Below, one piece after another: positions 41,730 to 50,362 of a stretch of DNA of 54,943 nucleotides (the first letter of the stretch is position 1; every line of letters begins with the position of its first letter). This DNA is from an uncultured Chloroflexales bacterium (GTDB taxonomy: Bacteria; Chloroflexota; Chloroflexia; Chloroflexales; Chloroflexaceae), in assembly GCA_937967405.1 (NCBI GenBank), contig CALCJV010000148.1, positions 1-54,943 on the forward strand, read 5' to 3'. The notes beneath the pieces are model-generated. The model was not told where the DNA came from, searched no databases, and saw only the letters and a program-made list of their open reading frames with translations. Made by a program: the position numbers and the translations under genes.

Positions 41730-43760
41730 ATGAAGAGCTACATTCGCTGGCGACGCGCCCTCGTGGTTGTCCTTGGGCTACTAGTTGTGGTGACGGCAAT
41801 ACCGGCAACAACGCCCATCCCCATTGTCGAGGCACAGAGCCTGCCATGGCGCGACAAAAGCACGCCGTTTGGGGTGGTTGCGACACTCGGCAACCGCGTG
41901 CGCGAGGACGAAATCCCCCAAGCCATTCAGCTGATGCGTGAAGCAGGGGTGCAGTGGCAGCGCGAGGAGATTTTCTGGGATCAAGTCCAGAAGGAACCCA
42001 ATGGGCCCTTCCGCTGGGATGGGAACGAGAGCGGGTTCTACAACTACGATTATGCGATTGGGGCCCAAGTCGCGGCAGGGATCAACGTGCTGGGCTTGCT
42101 GGATTACAATCCGGCGTGGTTCAAAGGGCGCAACCCCACGATTGAAGAATGGATTGAGGATTGGGGCGATTTCGTCTACGCCGCCGTAGCCCGCTATGGG
42201 CGGGAGCGCGGTTGGGTCAAGTATTGGGAGCTGTGGAACGAACCGAACCTTGAGGAGTCGGGCTACCAGAGTGGGCTATATACCCCCCGCGACTTCGTGC
42301 GCCTGTTGCAGGTGGGCTACGCCGCGGCCAAAGCAGCCGACCCAGAAGCTCGGATTGTGATGGGTGGCCTCGTCTCGATCTGGAGTGAACCGCCCTCCCC
42401 CTACAACTACGATTATCTGACCTACCTCAGCATGATCGGCGATCTCGGGGCGTGGAACTACGTAGACATAATTGCGCTCCACCCCTACCGTCCCGATCCG
42501 CCTGAAGGCGAAATCTTCAAACATCAGGGCACCGACAGCCTGAGCCTGCGCGATGAACTGCGGCTAGTGGACGAACTGCTGCTGAGGCACGGGCCTAAAC
42601 CAATCTGGCTGACTGAAATGGGTTGGCCTTCGCATCAGGGCGCGTACAGTGTCAGTGAGGATGACCAAGCCTTCTTCCTCGTGCGGACGTACATCCTTGC
42701 CATCAGCCACCCTAGTGTCGAGAAGGTCTTCTGGTACGATCTTCGCAACGACACCGCCCCCGATGCGCTCTATCACCGCCCGTACTTCGCCAATGAGAAT
42801 CCGCAGTTCCACTACGGCATGGTGCGCCGCACCTACCCCCTCGATGTGAACGATGTCAACCTCCGCAAGCCGGCCATGGTAGCCTACCGCACCATGACCA
42901 ATCTGCTGGCAGGCTTGTGGCTGAGTAATGTGCTCGCTGAGAATGATCGCCCCGACTGGCCGGGCGTGTACTGGTATCGCTTTTCGAGCAACGCACGCCG
43001 CGTAGATGTGCTGTGGCGCACCGAGTCGGCTGCACCCGTCAAGCAGATCGCCTGTAACTGCCGTGAAGCCCTCGTGCGGAGCTGGAACGGCGACGTGCAA
43101 GCCTTGATCTACACCTACGACGGCAACATCAGCCTGCGCCTCAACGATCCCGGTGCCCCCGTATACGTTGAGTACGATCCCCAACCAGCAAGCGATGGCG
43201 AGTACTTTGAGCCAACGGGACACACCATGCGCGGCACATTCCGCGATTTCTGGTATAGCAACGGTGGGCTGGAACGCTTTGGCTACCCCCTGACCGAAGA
43301 ACTGCTGATCGCGGATGGCGGCGGCCGCCCGCGTGTGGTGCAATACTTCGAGCGGGCCCGCTTTGAGCACTATCCCGAAGCCAGCGACCCGAACTTGAGA
43401 GTGGTACTTTCCCGCATCGGCGAAACGATGCTGCAACGACAAGGGATAGATTGGACTAAGCTCCCGCGCATCCGCAGTGCGCCCGACTCATGTCGCTTCT
43501 TCGCCCACATCGGTCATGCCGTCTGCCCGCCGTTCCTCGCCGTGTGGGAGCAGTACGGGGGCTTAAATGGGATCGGCTACCCGCTCACCGAGCCGTATCC
43601 GGCCCTAGACAAAGCCACCAACACGCCCTACACGATTCAGCACTTTGAACGGGCGCGGATCGAATACTATCCGAACAAAAATGGGCAAGCAGGCGTGACC
43701 GAATTCGGCATGCTTGGCCGTGAGTACCTTGTACTGTGGGGCGGCGTAAAGCCAGAATAA
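41730..43760 (+). CDS. Secreted clan-A glycoside hydrolase-like protein with C-terminal FGYPLTE modules
   Basis: The 676-residue protein starts with a signal peptide (MKSYIRWRRA, then a hydrophobic run to about 35). A TIM-barrel domain follows (about 45-400) with the acid/base motif YWELWNEPN (Glu171) and the nucleophile-like IWLTEMGWP (Glu296), the pair typical of GH clan A (families such as GH39, GH5 or GH10-like). A small beta domain follows (about 400-480). The C-terminus holds two modules of 65-75 residues with the pattern (F)W...GGL..(F/I)GYPLTE...(V/I)Q.FERAR(F/I)E(H/Y)YP, which are probably extracellular binding repeats. The substrate cannot be told; the catalytic pair suggests an active enzyme. 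Confidence 0.85.
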   Translation: MKSYIRWRRALVVVLGLLVVVTAIPATTPIPIVEAQSLPWRDKSTPFGVVATLGNRVREDEIPQAIQLMREAGVQWQREEIFWDQVQKEPNGPFRWDGNESGFYNYDYAIGAQVAAGINVLGLLDYNPAWFKGRNPTIEEWIEDWGDFVYAAVARYGRERGWVKYWELWNEPNLEESGYQSGLYTPRDFVRLLQVGYAAAKAADPEARIVMGGLVSIWSEPPSPYNYDYLTYLSMIGDLGAWNYVDIIALHPYRPDPPEGEIFKHQGTDSLSLRDELRLVDELLLRHGPKPIWLTEMGWPSHQGAYSVSEDDQAFFLVRTYILAISHPSVEKVFWYDLRNDTAPDALYHRPYFANENPQFHYGMVRRTYPLDVNDVNLRKPAMVAYRTMTNLLAGLWLSNVLAENDRPDWPGVYWYRFSSNARRVDVLWRTESAAPVKQIACNCREALVRSWNGDVQALIYTYDGNISLRLNDPGAPVYVEYDPQPASDGEYFEPTGHTMRGTFRDFWYSNGGLERFGYPLTEELLIADGGGRPRVVQYFERARFEHYPEASDPNLRVVLSRIGETMLQRQGIDWTKLPRIRSAPDSCRFFAHIGHAVCPPFLAVWEQYGGLNGIGYPLTEPYPALDKATNTPYTIQHFERARIEYYPNKNGQAGVTEFGMLGREYLVLWGGVKPE

Positions 43761-43779
43761 ACCCATGACCCAGCTTGGT

Positions 43780-43808
43780 TTGACGCTACCGGTTGCACTC
43801 GCTATACT
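43780..43808 (+). promoter_or_regulatory. Sigma70 promoter of the coiled-coil/DUF58 operon
   Basis: TTGACG (43780-43785) and TATACT (43803-43808) with 17-base spacing, about 85 bases before the probable start. Confidence 0.78.
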
Positions 43809-43893
43809 ACACAGGTAGCGTCTTATCAATGCGCGGGCTGTTGCACCAATTCGGGCAAATGTGAGCCTGCACCACACAGGAACCCTATCTACG

Positions 43894-45213
43894 ATGCTTC
43901 GCAATCCCATCCAGAAACGCCTTGATCGGCTGGCCCAAGATCGCTGGACGCGCCGTGCAATCCGCATTCTCCTGCGCTCGGCGTGGGTTGGACTATCCCT
44001 GTTCGTGATCGGGCTAGGGCTACGCATGCTCACCAATTGGCCGATTAGTATCATGAACTTGAGCGCCGTTGCAATGCTCTGCATTGCGGGCGGAGCAGTG
44101 TTGCTGCTGCGCCCCCCGCTTTCGCCCGCAGCGGCTGCACGTCGCCTTGATCGGCGGTTTGGCTTGGATAACCAGCTCACCACTGCCCTAGAGATCAGTA
44201 CCCGCAGCGATACGTACCCGCCCGAAGGGGTGGCTGCATATCTGCTGGAACACGCCAACCAGACGACGATGCAAGTACAACGATATGTACGCTCCAAGCA
44301 ACGCCCGCCATGGATGGAAGTGCTAACCCTTGTTGCCGTGTTGCTGCTCGCCCTTGGGATGGTTGTCGTCAGCGATCTTGGCGCGACAGCCAATTTACCC
44401 ACGCCTGAAGCACTGCCCGATCTGGCTACCGCGCCTAACACGCCCCTGCCCGATGCACCGCAACAAGCTCCCGACAAGAGCATGCTCACCGGCGATGCAG
44501 GTGCGGCCAATGCAACCGGACAACTCAGTGCCGAACAGCAGCAGCAAGCCCAAGCCATAGCCGATGCCTTGCGCGATCAGAGTGCAACCCGTCCAGCGGC
44601 TGAGCAACTGGATCGGGGCGACACGGCAGGGGCAGCGCAGAGCCTGCGCGAACTGGCTGATCAAGCGAACCAACTGGGCGATGAGACCCGCAATGACCTG
44701 AGTAACCAACTGCGCGAGGCCGCCGATCAGCTTGCACCAAGCAACGGACAGCTTGCTGAGCAGGTCCGTGAGAGTGCCGCTGCCCTGCAACAGGGCGCAG
44801 ATGCGGCCGCCAATGGGCTAGAGCAGCTTGCCGATGCAGTCGAGCAGCTTGGCAATCAAGGCAATTCGCAAAGCATTGCCAACAACCCGCCTCCCGATCA
44901 AGCCAGTCCCAATACTGCTGGACAGCAAGGTGGCGGTACAGCGGCAGGCAATACCCCCGTCGAACAACGCGAGCGCGAGCAATCCCACGAACGCCTGAAC
45001 GTAGATGGCGTTCCGCTTGAGCTAGCGAGCAATGGCACGGGCAGTGCAGCCGAAGGCGAACCCGACCAGATCGCGGGTGGGGTGGGTAACTTCAGCCGCA
45101 GCACCGCTGGCGGCAACGCCGATAGCTCCGTCGTCCAGATTGGCGACGATCCGCTGTATATCCCGCCGGAATTGCGCGATGTGGTTCAGAAATATTTTGC
45201 GCCGGGGCAATAG
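43894..45213 (+). CDS. Membrane protein with a Gln/Ala-rich coiled-coil periplasmic-side domain
   Basis: The 439-residue protein has an amphipathic basic start, two hydrophobic helices (about 30-52 and 57-75), a conserved-looking motif ARRLDRRFGLDNQLTTALEI, a third helix (about 143-165), and then about 190 residues of Ala/Gln/Asp/Leu-rich heptad-like sequence (for example QLREAADQLAPSNGQLAEQV), followed by a disordered Asn/Gly/Ala-rich part and a short conserved-looking end (VQIGDDPLYIPPELRDVVQKYF). The layout resembles DUF4175-like proteins found next to DUF58 and MoxR genes. Start at the ATG 43894; a GTG at 43861 is the alternative. Its end overlaps the DUF58 gene by 35 bases. Confidence 0.8.
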   Translation: MLRNPIQKRLDRLAQDRWTRRAIRILLRSAWVGLSLFVIGLGLRMLTNWPISIMNLSAVAMLCIAGGAVLLLRPPLSPAAAARRLDRRFGLDNQLTTALEISTRSDTYPPEGVAAYLLEHANQTTMQVQRYVRSKQRPPWMEVLTLVAVLLLALGMVVVSDLGATANLPTPEALPDLATAPNTPLPDAPQQAPDKSMLTGDAGAANATGQLSAEQQQQAQAIADALRDQSATRPAAEQLDRGDTAGAAQSLRELADQANQLGDETRNDLSNQLREAADQLAPSNGQLAEQVRESAAALQQGADAAANGLEQLADAVEQLGNQGNSQSIANNPPPDQASPNTAGQQGGGTAAGNTPVEQREREQSHERLNVDGVPLELASNGTGSAAEGEPDQIAGGVGNFSRSTAGGNADSSVVQIGDDPLYIPPELRDVVQKYFAPGQ

Positions 45214-46123
45214 CCCGCGCCCCAAAGCTCGCCCCGTCGCCGAACCGCCGCTCTTTGATGAGCTATTCCTCCGGCGTATGGCCCGCATGAGCCTGCAAGC
45301 CCAGCGGAGCCTGCGCGGTAGCCCAGCGATGGGCGGCCACCTCAGCCGCCAGTATGTGCCCGCCAGCGAGTTCAGCGACCACCGCGCCTACCAGAGCGGC
45401 GATGACCTGCGCTACGTGGATTGGAATGTGTATGCCCGCCAAGATGAGATGCTGCTCAAATTGGGCGAAGCCGAGCAGAACATCCACGTCCACCTCTTGC
45501 TCGATGTCTCGCGCAGCATGGCGTGGGGCGCACCCCCCAAGCTCCGCATTATGCAGCAGCTTGCGGGGGCACTCGGCTACCTTGCACTGAACTACAACGA
45601 TCATCTGCGGATCGTCCCTTTTGGGGATGCCCAGCTCCGCCCCTTTGGGCCTGCGCGGGGCAAGGGTCGGCTCGTTGAAATGCTGCGCTACATCGAGCAG
45701 ATTCCGGTGCAGCAAGCCACCCGCATCAATGTGGTGTTGCAGCAGCACGCACAAGAATTCAAGCGTGGCGGCTTGCTTGTGCTCTGTTCCGATCTGCTTG
45801 TAGATGAAGGCTTGGCGGAAGGCTTGAGCCTGCTGCCAAGCCCGCGCTGGCAGGTGGTGGTGCTGCATATGATCGATCCGCGTGAGCTACGCCCCGAATT
45901 GCAGGGGCAGATCGAGCTAGAAGACAGCGAGACGGGGCAACGGATCACGCTGGAGCTGAGTGCCGAGCAGATCGCCGCCTACCACGCGGCGGTGCAAGCG
46001 TGGCAAGAGCGGCTGGCCCGCACCTGTGCCCGCTACGGCGCGACGTATGGGCGCATCCTGACGACATGGCCCATTGAGCAGAAAGTAGTACCGTATCTGC
46101 GGGCGCGACGGCTGCTGACGTGA
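45179..46123 (+). CDS. DUF58 domain protein (vWA-like)
   Basis: The 314-residue product carries the DUF58 core: SDHRAYQSGDDLRYVDWNVYAR (about 65-86) followed by a von Willebrand A-like part with the metal site LLLDVSRSMAWG (Asp-x-Ser-x-Ser). DUF58 proteins usually occur with MoxR AAA ATPases, and act in envelope-related folding or metal insertion; that is known of the family, not shown here. The start at 45179 (MWFRNILRRG) overlaps the upstream gene by 35 bases; a longer frame from 45032 lies in the coding part of that gene and is not supported. No MoxR gene is adjacent in this window. Confidence 0.88.
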   Translation: MWFRNILRRGNSPRPKARPVAEPPLFDELFLRRMARMSLQAQRSLRGSPAMGGHLSRQYVPASEFSDHRAYQSGDDLRYVDWNVYARQDEMLLKLGEAEQNIHVHLLLDVSRSMAWGAPPKLRIMQQLAGALGYLALNYNDHLRIVPFGDAQLRPFGPARGKGRLVEMLRYIEQIPVQQATRINVVLQQHAQEFKRGGLLVLCSDLLVDEGLAEGLSLLPSPRWQVVVLHMIDPRELRPELQGQIELEDSETGQRITLELSAEQIAAYHAAVQAWQERLARTCARYGATYGRILTTWPIEQKVVPYLRARRLLT

Positions 46124-46134
46124 GGCTCAGCCCC

Positions 46135-47226
46135 CTACCCTTCTGCTACTGGAGCATCGCTTGCACCGATCTGCGGGCGGTGGCTCCCATACGTCAGGGC
46201 ATACGCACGGGTGAAGGCCACGCCCATAAACAGCACCGCGTTGATCAGGAAGATCCACGTCATAAAGGCCATTATCGAGCCGAGGACACCATAGTTTTGC
46301 AGATTGGCATTACTGCCAATGATGATCCCGCTCAAGCTATTGAGGATTGCCAGTGCAAACGCAGTAAGCAGTGCGCCCAACCATACATCGCCCCACGCCA
46401 CCCGCACGCTCGGTAATATCTTGAAGACGACACATAAGACCGCCCCGACAATTAGCACCGTGCTAAGGCTAATCAGCGACTGCTCCAGCCAATTGCCCTC
46501 TTGCAGGCCGAGCACGAGCGTGGCATCAATGCCGAACTGCCTGAGCCAATCGCTGAATTGGTTCAGCACGTCATCCGAGAGACTCCGTAGAACGGTGGTG
46601 ATGGTACGGATGATGGTAGACATGAGCATTGAGATGATGATCGCCGCCGCCAGCAACAGCACCAGCAAGAATGAAATCAGCTTGCGGAATGCCATCCAGA
46701 GCACCTGCTTGCCCAAGCCGCGTGCCGGCTGTTGGTAGGGGTTGTACTCCCAGATAATATCCACCACCCGATCTAGCACGCTAAATGCCCCACTTGCCGA
46801 AAACAACAGCAAGCCAAACCCGATCAGGCTTGCCTGTTGGCTGGAACGGTGCAGATTATCGAGCACGTTGCTGATAAACTCGGCCGCCTCCGGCGACACC
46901 GATTGGCTCATGAGCAGCAGTAATTGGGTACGAATGTCGTCCTCAGTGCCCAGTGCCGCGCCCACATTCTGGTTGGCAATCCCACTCAGCGTCTGTTGCA
47001 CCAGCGAATCGGTGGCTCCGACCACAACGGCAATCACGCTGAGGAGAATCAGCAGCAACGGGAAGAAGGAAAACAGCACATAGTAGGCCATCGCAGCCCC
47101 TAAGAGCATACTATCGGCGGTTTGCCACGTATCGAAGGTAAGCTTTAGAAACGGAAACAGATCATTACGGACATAATGTACGGTGCGCCCCACCAATGAT
47201 GGTGGCGTTTCGGATAAGTCAGCCAT
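46135..47226 (-). CDS. YihY/BrkB family membrane protein
   Basis: The 363-residue protein has six hydrophobic segments, between about 40 and 345, with the family features: LKLTFDTWQTADSMLLGAAMAYYVLFSFFPLLLILLS at the N-terminus, the long amphipathic loop with the IGFGLLLFSASGAFSVLDRVVDIIWEY helix around 140-165, and GAVLCVVFKILPSVRVAWGDVWLGALLTAF. This family was once annotated as ribonuclease BN but is regarded as an inner-membrane protein of unknown function. Start ATG at 47226 with GGGAGAG upstream. It converges with the DUF58 gene (11-base gap) and is followed, in its own direction, by nothing nearby. Confidence 0.9.
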   Translation of the reverse strand: MADLSETPPSLVGRTVHYVRNDLFPFLKLTFDTWQTADSMLLGAAMAYYVLFSFFPLLLILLSVIAVVVGATDSLVQQTLSGIANQNVGAALGTEDDIRTQLLLLMSQSVSPEAAEFISNVLDNLHRSSQQASLIGFGLLLFSASGAFSVLDRVVDIIWEYNPYQQPARGLGKQVLWMAFRKLISFLLVLLLAAAIIISMLMSTIIRTITTVLRSLSDDVLNQFSDWLRQFGIDATLVLGLQEGNWLEQSLISLSTVLIVGAVLCVVFKILPSVRVAWGDVWLGALLTAFALAILNSLSGIIIGSNANLQNYGVLGSIMAFMTWIFLINAVLFMGVAFTRAYALTYGSHRPQIGASDAPVAEG

Positions 47227-47244
47227 GGCAGAACTCTCCCTGTG

Positions 47245-48426
47245 TCACGGCGCACGCCCGCACGGACGTGCATAGATCCGATAGGTTTTGGCAATCTGTG
47301 CCCCAAACGCCTCCGCACTGTGGCGCATACTTAGGTTAGATTCTACCACAAGCGATAACTCGGCGCGACGGTAGCCATGCCGCAGTGCCGCTTGGAGGGT
47401 CTCGGCGTAGAAGAGGGCTTCGATCCCTTGCCGCCGGTAGGCTGGGAGCACACCCATCGCAAAGAAGCGCAGGGTATCTACATGCCGCCGCCAGCGCAGT
47501 ACCCGCCACCATCCAAATGGCAACAGTCGTCCGCGCAAGGGGTGCAACACTTGATGTAGATCAGGCAAGGCAATAGACATGCCCACAGGCTTTCCCGCAT
47601 CTTCTGCAAAGTAGATCAAGTCAGCCGTAAGGAATGGGCGTAGGCGGTAGGCGAGCTGAGCTACTTCGGCATCTGTCATCGGCACGAAGCCTTCATTGGC
47701 TGCCCACGCCTGATTGTAGATCGCCTGAGCATGGGCAAATTCCTGCCGAAAGTGGCGCAGGTTGATCGGGCGTAGGGTGACGCGGCTGCGTTGTCGGGCC
47801 AGTGCAACAGCACGGGCAAGGCGCGGCGGCAGCGTGTCTGGGTGGGTCATGCCGAGCAGCTGCGGATCAATCGTGTAGGCATACCAATCGGTCTCTTTCA
47901 CAAAGCCAGATTGCGCGAGGAGCGCAGGGTAATAGGGCGGGTTGTAGGTTGTCATCAGCGTGGGTGGCTGATCGTAGGCATCCAGCAACACACCGCAATC
48001 GTTGTCTGCCGCAAAATTGAAGGGCCCCCGCAAGGATGGTGCGCCATGCGCCTGCACCCACGCGGCGGCGGTATCGAGCAAGGCTTGGGCCACAGCCAGA
48101 TCATCTACGCACTCGAAGCAGCCGAAACAGCCGCGCTGTGCGGCGGGCGCAAGATGATCTACATAGGCAGCAATCGTGCCGACGGGCGACGTGCCGTGCA
48201 GGGCAAGCCAGAGTTGCGCTGTCGCATGTTGAAAGAAGGGATTGCGGCGTTGATCAAGCAGGGTATAGCGATCCCGTTCGAGCGGAGCTACCCACGCCGG
48301 ATAGCTGGCGTAGAGTTGGTAAGGGAAGCGCACAAATTGGCGCAGCTGCGCCCGTGAGCGCACCGGTATGACGCTCACTGTACGAGCAGGTGCAGAGCTT
48401 ACGACAAGCGATAGCACAGATGCCAC
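47245..48426 (-). CDS. YghO-like N-acetyltransferase (GNAT fold)
   Basis: The 393-residue protein resembles E. coli YghO: an N-terminal region with RAQLRQFVRFPYQLYASYPAWVAPL...RRNPFFQHA (about 25-70), a middle part with the LRGPFNFAADNDCGVLLDAYDQPP motif, and a GNAT-like C-terminal half with ALPDLHQVLHPLRGRLLPFGW and MGVLPAYRRQGIEALFYAETL, the acetyl-CoA-binding region. Start is GTG at 48426. The substrate is unknown. It faces away from the histidine kinase gene across an AT-rich divergent region with a palindrome. Confidence 0.82.
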   Translation of the reverse strand: MASVLSLVVSSAPARTVSVIPVRSRAQLRQFVRFPYQLYASYPAWVAPLERDRYTLLDQRRNPFFQHATAQLWLALHGTSPVGTIAAYVDHLAPAAQRGCFGCFECVDDLAVAQALLDTAAAWVQAHGAPSLRGPFNFAADNDCGVLLDAYDQPPTLMTTYNPPYYPALLAQSGFVKETDWYAYTIDPQLLGMTHPDTLPPRLARAVALARQRSRVTLRPINLRHFRQEFAHAQAIYNQAWAANEGFVPMTDAEVAQLAYRLRPFLTADLIYFAEDAGKPVGMSIALPDLHQVLHPLRGRLLPFGWWRVLRWRRHVDTLRFFAMGVLPAYRRQGIEALFYAETLQAALRHGYRRAELSLVVESNLSMRHSAEAFGAQIAKTYRIYARPCGRAP

Positions 48427-48471
48427 AGGTTTACTCTTTCTTAATCGTTGCAGGTGGTTTATGTCACATGG

Positions 48472-48498
48472 TATACTACTAAAGTACTATGTAGTATA
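48472..48498. promoter_or_regulatory. AT-rich palindrome in a divergent promoter region
   Basis: TATACTAC (48472-48479) and GTAGTATA (48491-48498) are perfect inverted repeats around 11 bases that contain AGTACT. TATACT could also serve as a -10 box. The site lies between the acetyltransferase gene (minus) and the histidine kinase gene (plus). Confidence 0.5.
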
Positions 48499-48562
48499 TG
48501 CTAAAATCGTGGGAGTGTGAACACTCCTGCACAAGGTGTGTACGTAGAGATGAGAACGATCT

Positions 48563-49591
48563 GTGAGTGCGATTGCAACTAGCCTATTAAGTGAAGCCCA
48601 AGCCAGCGTGGCCCAGCTGATTGCCCGCCTGCGCGAGATGGAAGCAGCTGCACGTGAGCAGGACAGCCTGATGACTACGCGCCTGCGCCAAGCCCAACGC
48701 GCCCTTGATGAGGTGGTGCTCCAACAGCAATTTGCGCGCGAGCATCAACAACCCAGCGCAGCTGCACTCCAGCAACGTGAGCAGGAGCTGCGGGCCATGT
48801 TTAAGCAGATTGCCCGCGAAACGGAAGAGGTGCAGCACGCCCACAAACAGCTTGATCAGATTATCCGCCAGATCGAGATGAGTAGTGCGGTGCTGCGCGA
48901 TGAGCCGACCCGTACCGCCCAGCCCGATCCGTGGACATTAGCCTTGCGTTCGCAGGTGGTGCTAGGGCGCGAAGAAGAGCGCGTGCGGTTGGCGCGTGAG
49001 GTGCATGATGGCCCGGCTCAGGTGCTAGCGAATGCGCTTATGCTTGCCGAGCAGTGCCGCACGCTCGTGCAGGAGCAGCGCACGGCTGATCTGGGCGTGA
49101 TGCTGGATCGGATGTGTGCGGCAACTCGTGAGGGCTTAGGCGAGGTGCGCCAGTTCATTGCTGATCTCCGGCCGGGCCAGCTTGCCGAACAAGGCTTGGT
49201 GGGAGCGTTGCAGGAATACACCCGCCGCTACCAGCACCAACACGGCACGTCGGTGATGTTAGCATTGGATACCGAGCAGCTGCCGCGCCTGCCCACCGAA
49301 ACCGAAATCGTGCTGTATCGCATTGTGCAAGAGGCCCTACAGAATGCCTACAAGCACGCTCGCGGTGCACCTATTACGGTGCAGTTGCGCCAACGGCGCG
49401 GGCATCTGCTGCTGACGATCCGCGACGAAGGCCCCGGCTTCGATCCGCGTGAGGTTGCTCGCCGTGCCGGGCGGGAGAGCTGGGGCCTCACCAGCATGCG
49501 CGAACGCGCAGAGCTGATCGGGGCCCGTTTCCACGTCTCCTCGCGGGTTGGGCAGGGTACGGAGGTGTCGGTGGCCTTGCCATTGCCATAG
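48563..49591 (+). CDS. Cytosolic sensor histidine kinase (NarL/DegS type)
   Basis: The 342-residue protein has an N-terminal coiled coil (about 10-115, rich in Gln, Glu, Arg and Leu), no membrane helix, then a HisKA_3 domain with the phospho-acceptor His148 (LAREVHDGPAQVLANAL) and a HATPase domain (about 240-342) with the N-box QEALQNAYKHA (Asn261), DEGPGFD (288-294) and the GLTSMRERAELIG motif. This matches DegS-like kinases with an N-terminal coiled-coil sensor. The start is GTG at 48563. The response regulator gene 49658 follows after 66 bases and is the likely partner. The signal is unknown. Confidence 0.92.
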   Translation: MSAIATSLLSEAQASVAQLIARLREMEAAAREQDSLMTTRLRQAQRALDEVVLQQQFAREHQQPSAAALQQREQELRAMFKQIARETEEVQHAHKQLDQIIRQIEMSSAVLRDEPTRTAQPDPWTLALRSQVVLGREEERVRLAREVHDGPAQVLANALMLAEQCRTLVQEQRTADLGVMLDRMCAATREGLGEVRQFIADLRPGQLAEQGLVGALQEYTRRYQHQHGTSVMLALDTEQLPRLPTETEIVLYRIVQEALQNAYKHARGAPITVQLRQRRGHLLLTIRDEGPGFDPREVARRAGRESWGLTSMRERAELIGARFHVSSRVGQGTEVSVALPLP

Positions 49592-49657
49592 GGTGGAAGT
49601 CGTAGAGCGACCGCCTTGTATAATGCCCGCCACGCAATTACCGAACAACGAAAGCTA

Positions 49658-50362
49658 ATGATAATGGCAAAAATTCGTGTTTTAGTTGTGGATGACCACC
49701 CGCTTTTTCGGCAGGGCATTCGCTGGAGCCTTGAGTCGGCGCAAGATATGGATTTGGTGGCAGAAGCCGAGAATGGGCAAGAAGCGATTAAACTGGCCGA
49801 GCGGGTGCTACCCGATGTGGCTCTCGTAGATGTGAACCTGCCCGGCTTGAATGGGTTAGAGGTAGCCCGGGTGATCAAACGCCATCACCCCGGCATTGGG
49901 ATTGTTGTGCTGAGTGTGACCGAAGATGATGAGCAATTGTTTCAGGCGATCAAGGCCGGTGCAGCGGCGTATTCCTCCAAAGATGTTCACCCGAAAGATT
50001 TGATTGACATTATCCGCCGCGTAGCAAGTGGCGCATACCTGATCAACGACTACGTGCTATCGCGTCCGCACGTGGCCTCACGCATTCTGAGCCAGTTCCG
50101 CGAGCTAGCTGCGTCAGAGGATGAAACGACAACCGGCTTGTTTGCCCCTTTGACGAGCCGTGAGATTGAGATTCTGGATTGCATTGCGCGGGGACTATCG
50201 AATAAACAGATCGCCACTGAACTGAATATCAGCAGCCAAACGGTGAAGAATCACATTACCTCGATCTTGAAGAAGCTGCAAGTGGATGACCGCACCCGCG
50301 CCGTGATGTATGCGATCAAGCAGGGTTGGGTGCGGATGGGGACGGTATCGGGGAGCAAGTAA
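49658..50362 (+). CDS. LuxR-type response regulator (NarL/DegU family)
   Basis: The 234-residue protein (from ATG 49658) has a receiver domain with the acidic pair VVDDHP, acceptor Asp in VALVDVNLPGLNG (about residue 57) and the conserved Lys in YSSKDVH, then a short linker and a LuxR-type helix-turn-helix LTSREIEILDCIARGLSNKQ (about 166-185) with the recognition helix SQTVKNHITSILKKL. It most likely is the partner of the kinase encoded just upstream. A TATAAT box at 49619-49624 may give it a separate promoter. ATG at 49664 (MAKIRVLVVDD) is an equally good start. The 3' end overlaps the convergent mgsA gene by 47 bases. Confidence 0.93.
   Translation: MIMAKIRVLVVDDHPLFRQGIRWSLESAQDMDLVAEAENGQEAIKLAERVLPDVALVDVNLPGLNGLEVARVIKRHHPGIGIVVLSVTEDDEQLFQAIKAGAAAYSSKDVHPKDLIDIIRRVASGAYLINDYVLSRPHVASRILSQFRELAASEDETTTGLFAPLTSREIEILDCIARGLSNKQIATELNISSQTVKNHITSILKKLQVDDRTRAVMYAIKQGWVRMGTVSGSK

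Noticed and set aside
42564-43442. A 292-codon frame on the minus strand opposite the glycosidase-like gene
   Set aside because: Shadow of the real plus-strand gene, which has a signal peptide, catalytic motifs and repeats.
45032-45178. Long N-terminal extension of the DUF58 protein
   Set aside because: It lies within the coding end of the coiled-coil gene and shows shadow-type composition (Ala/Arg/Ser/Pro).
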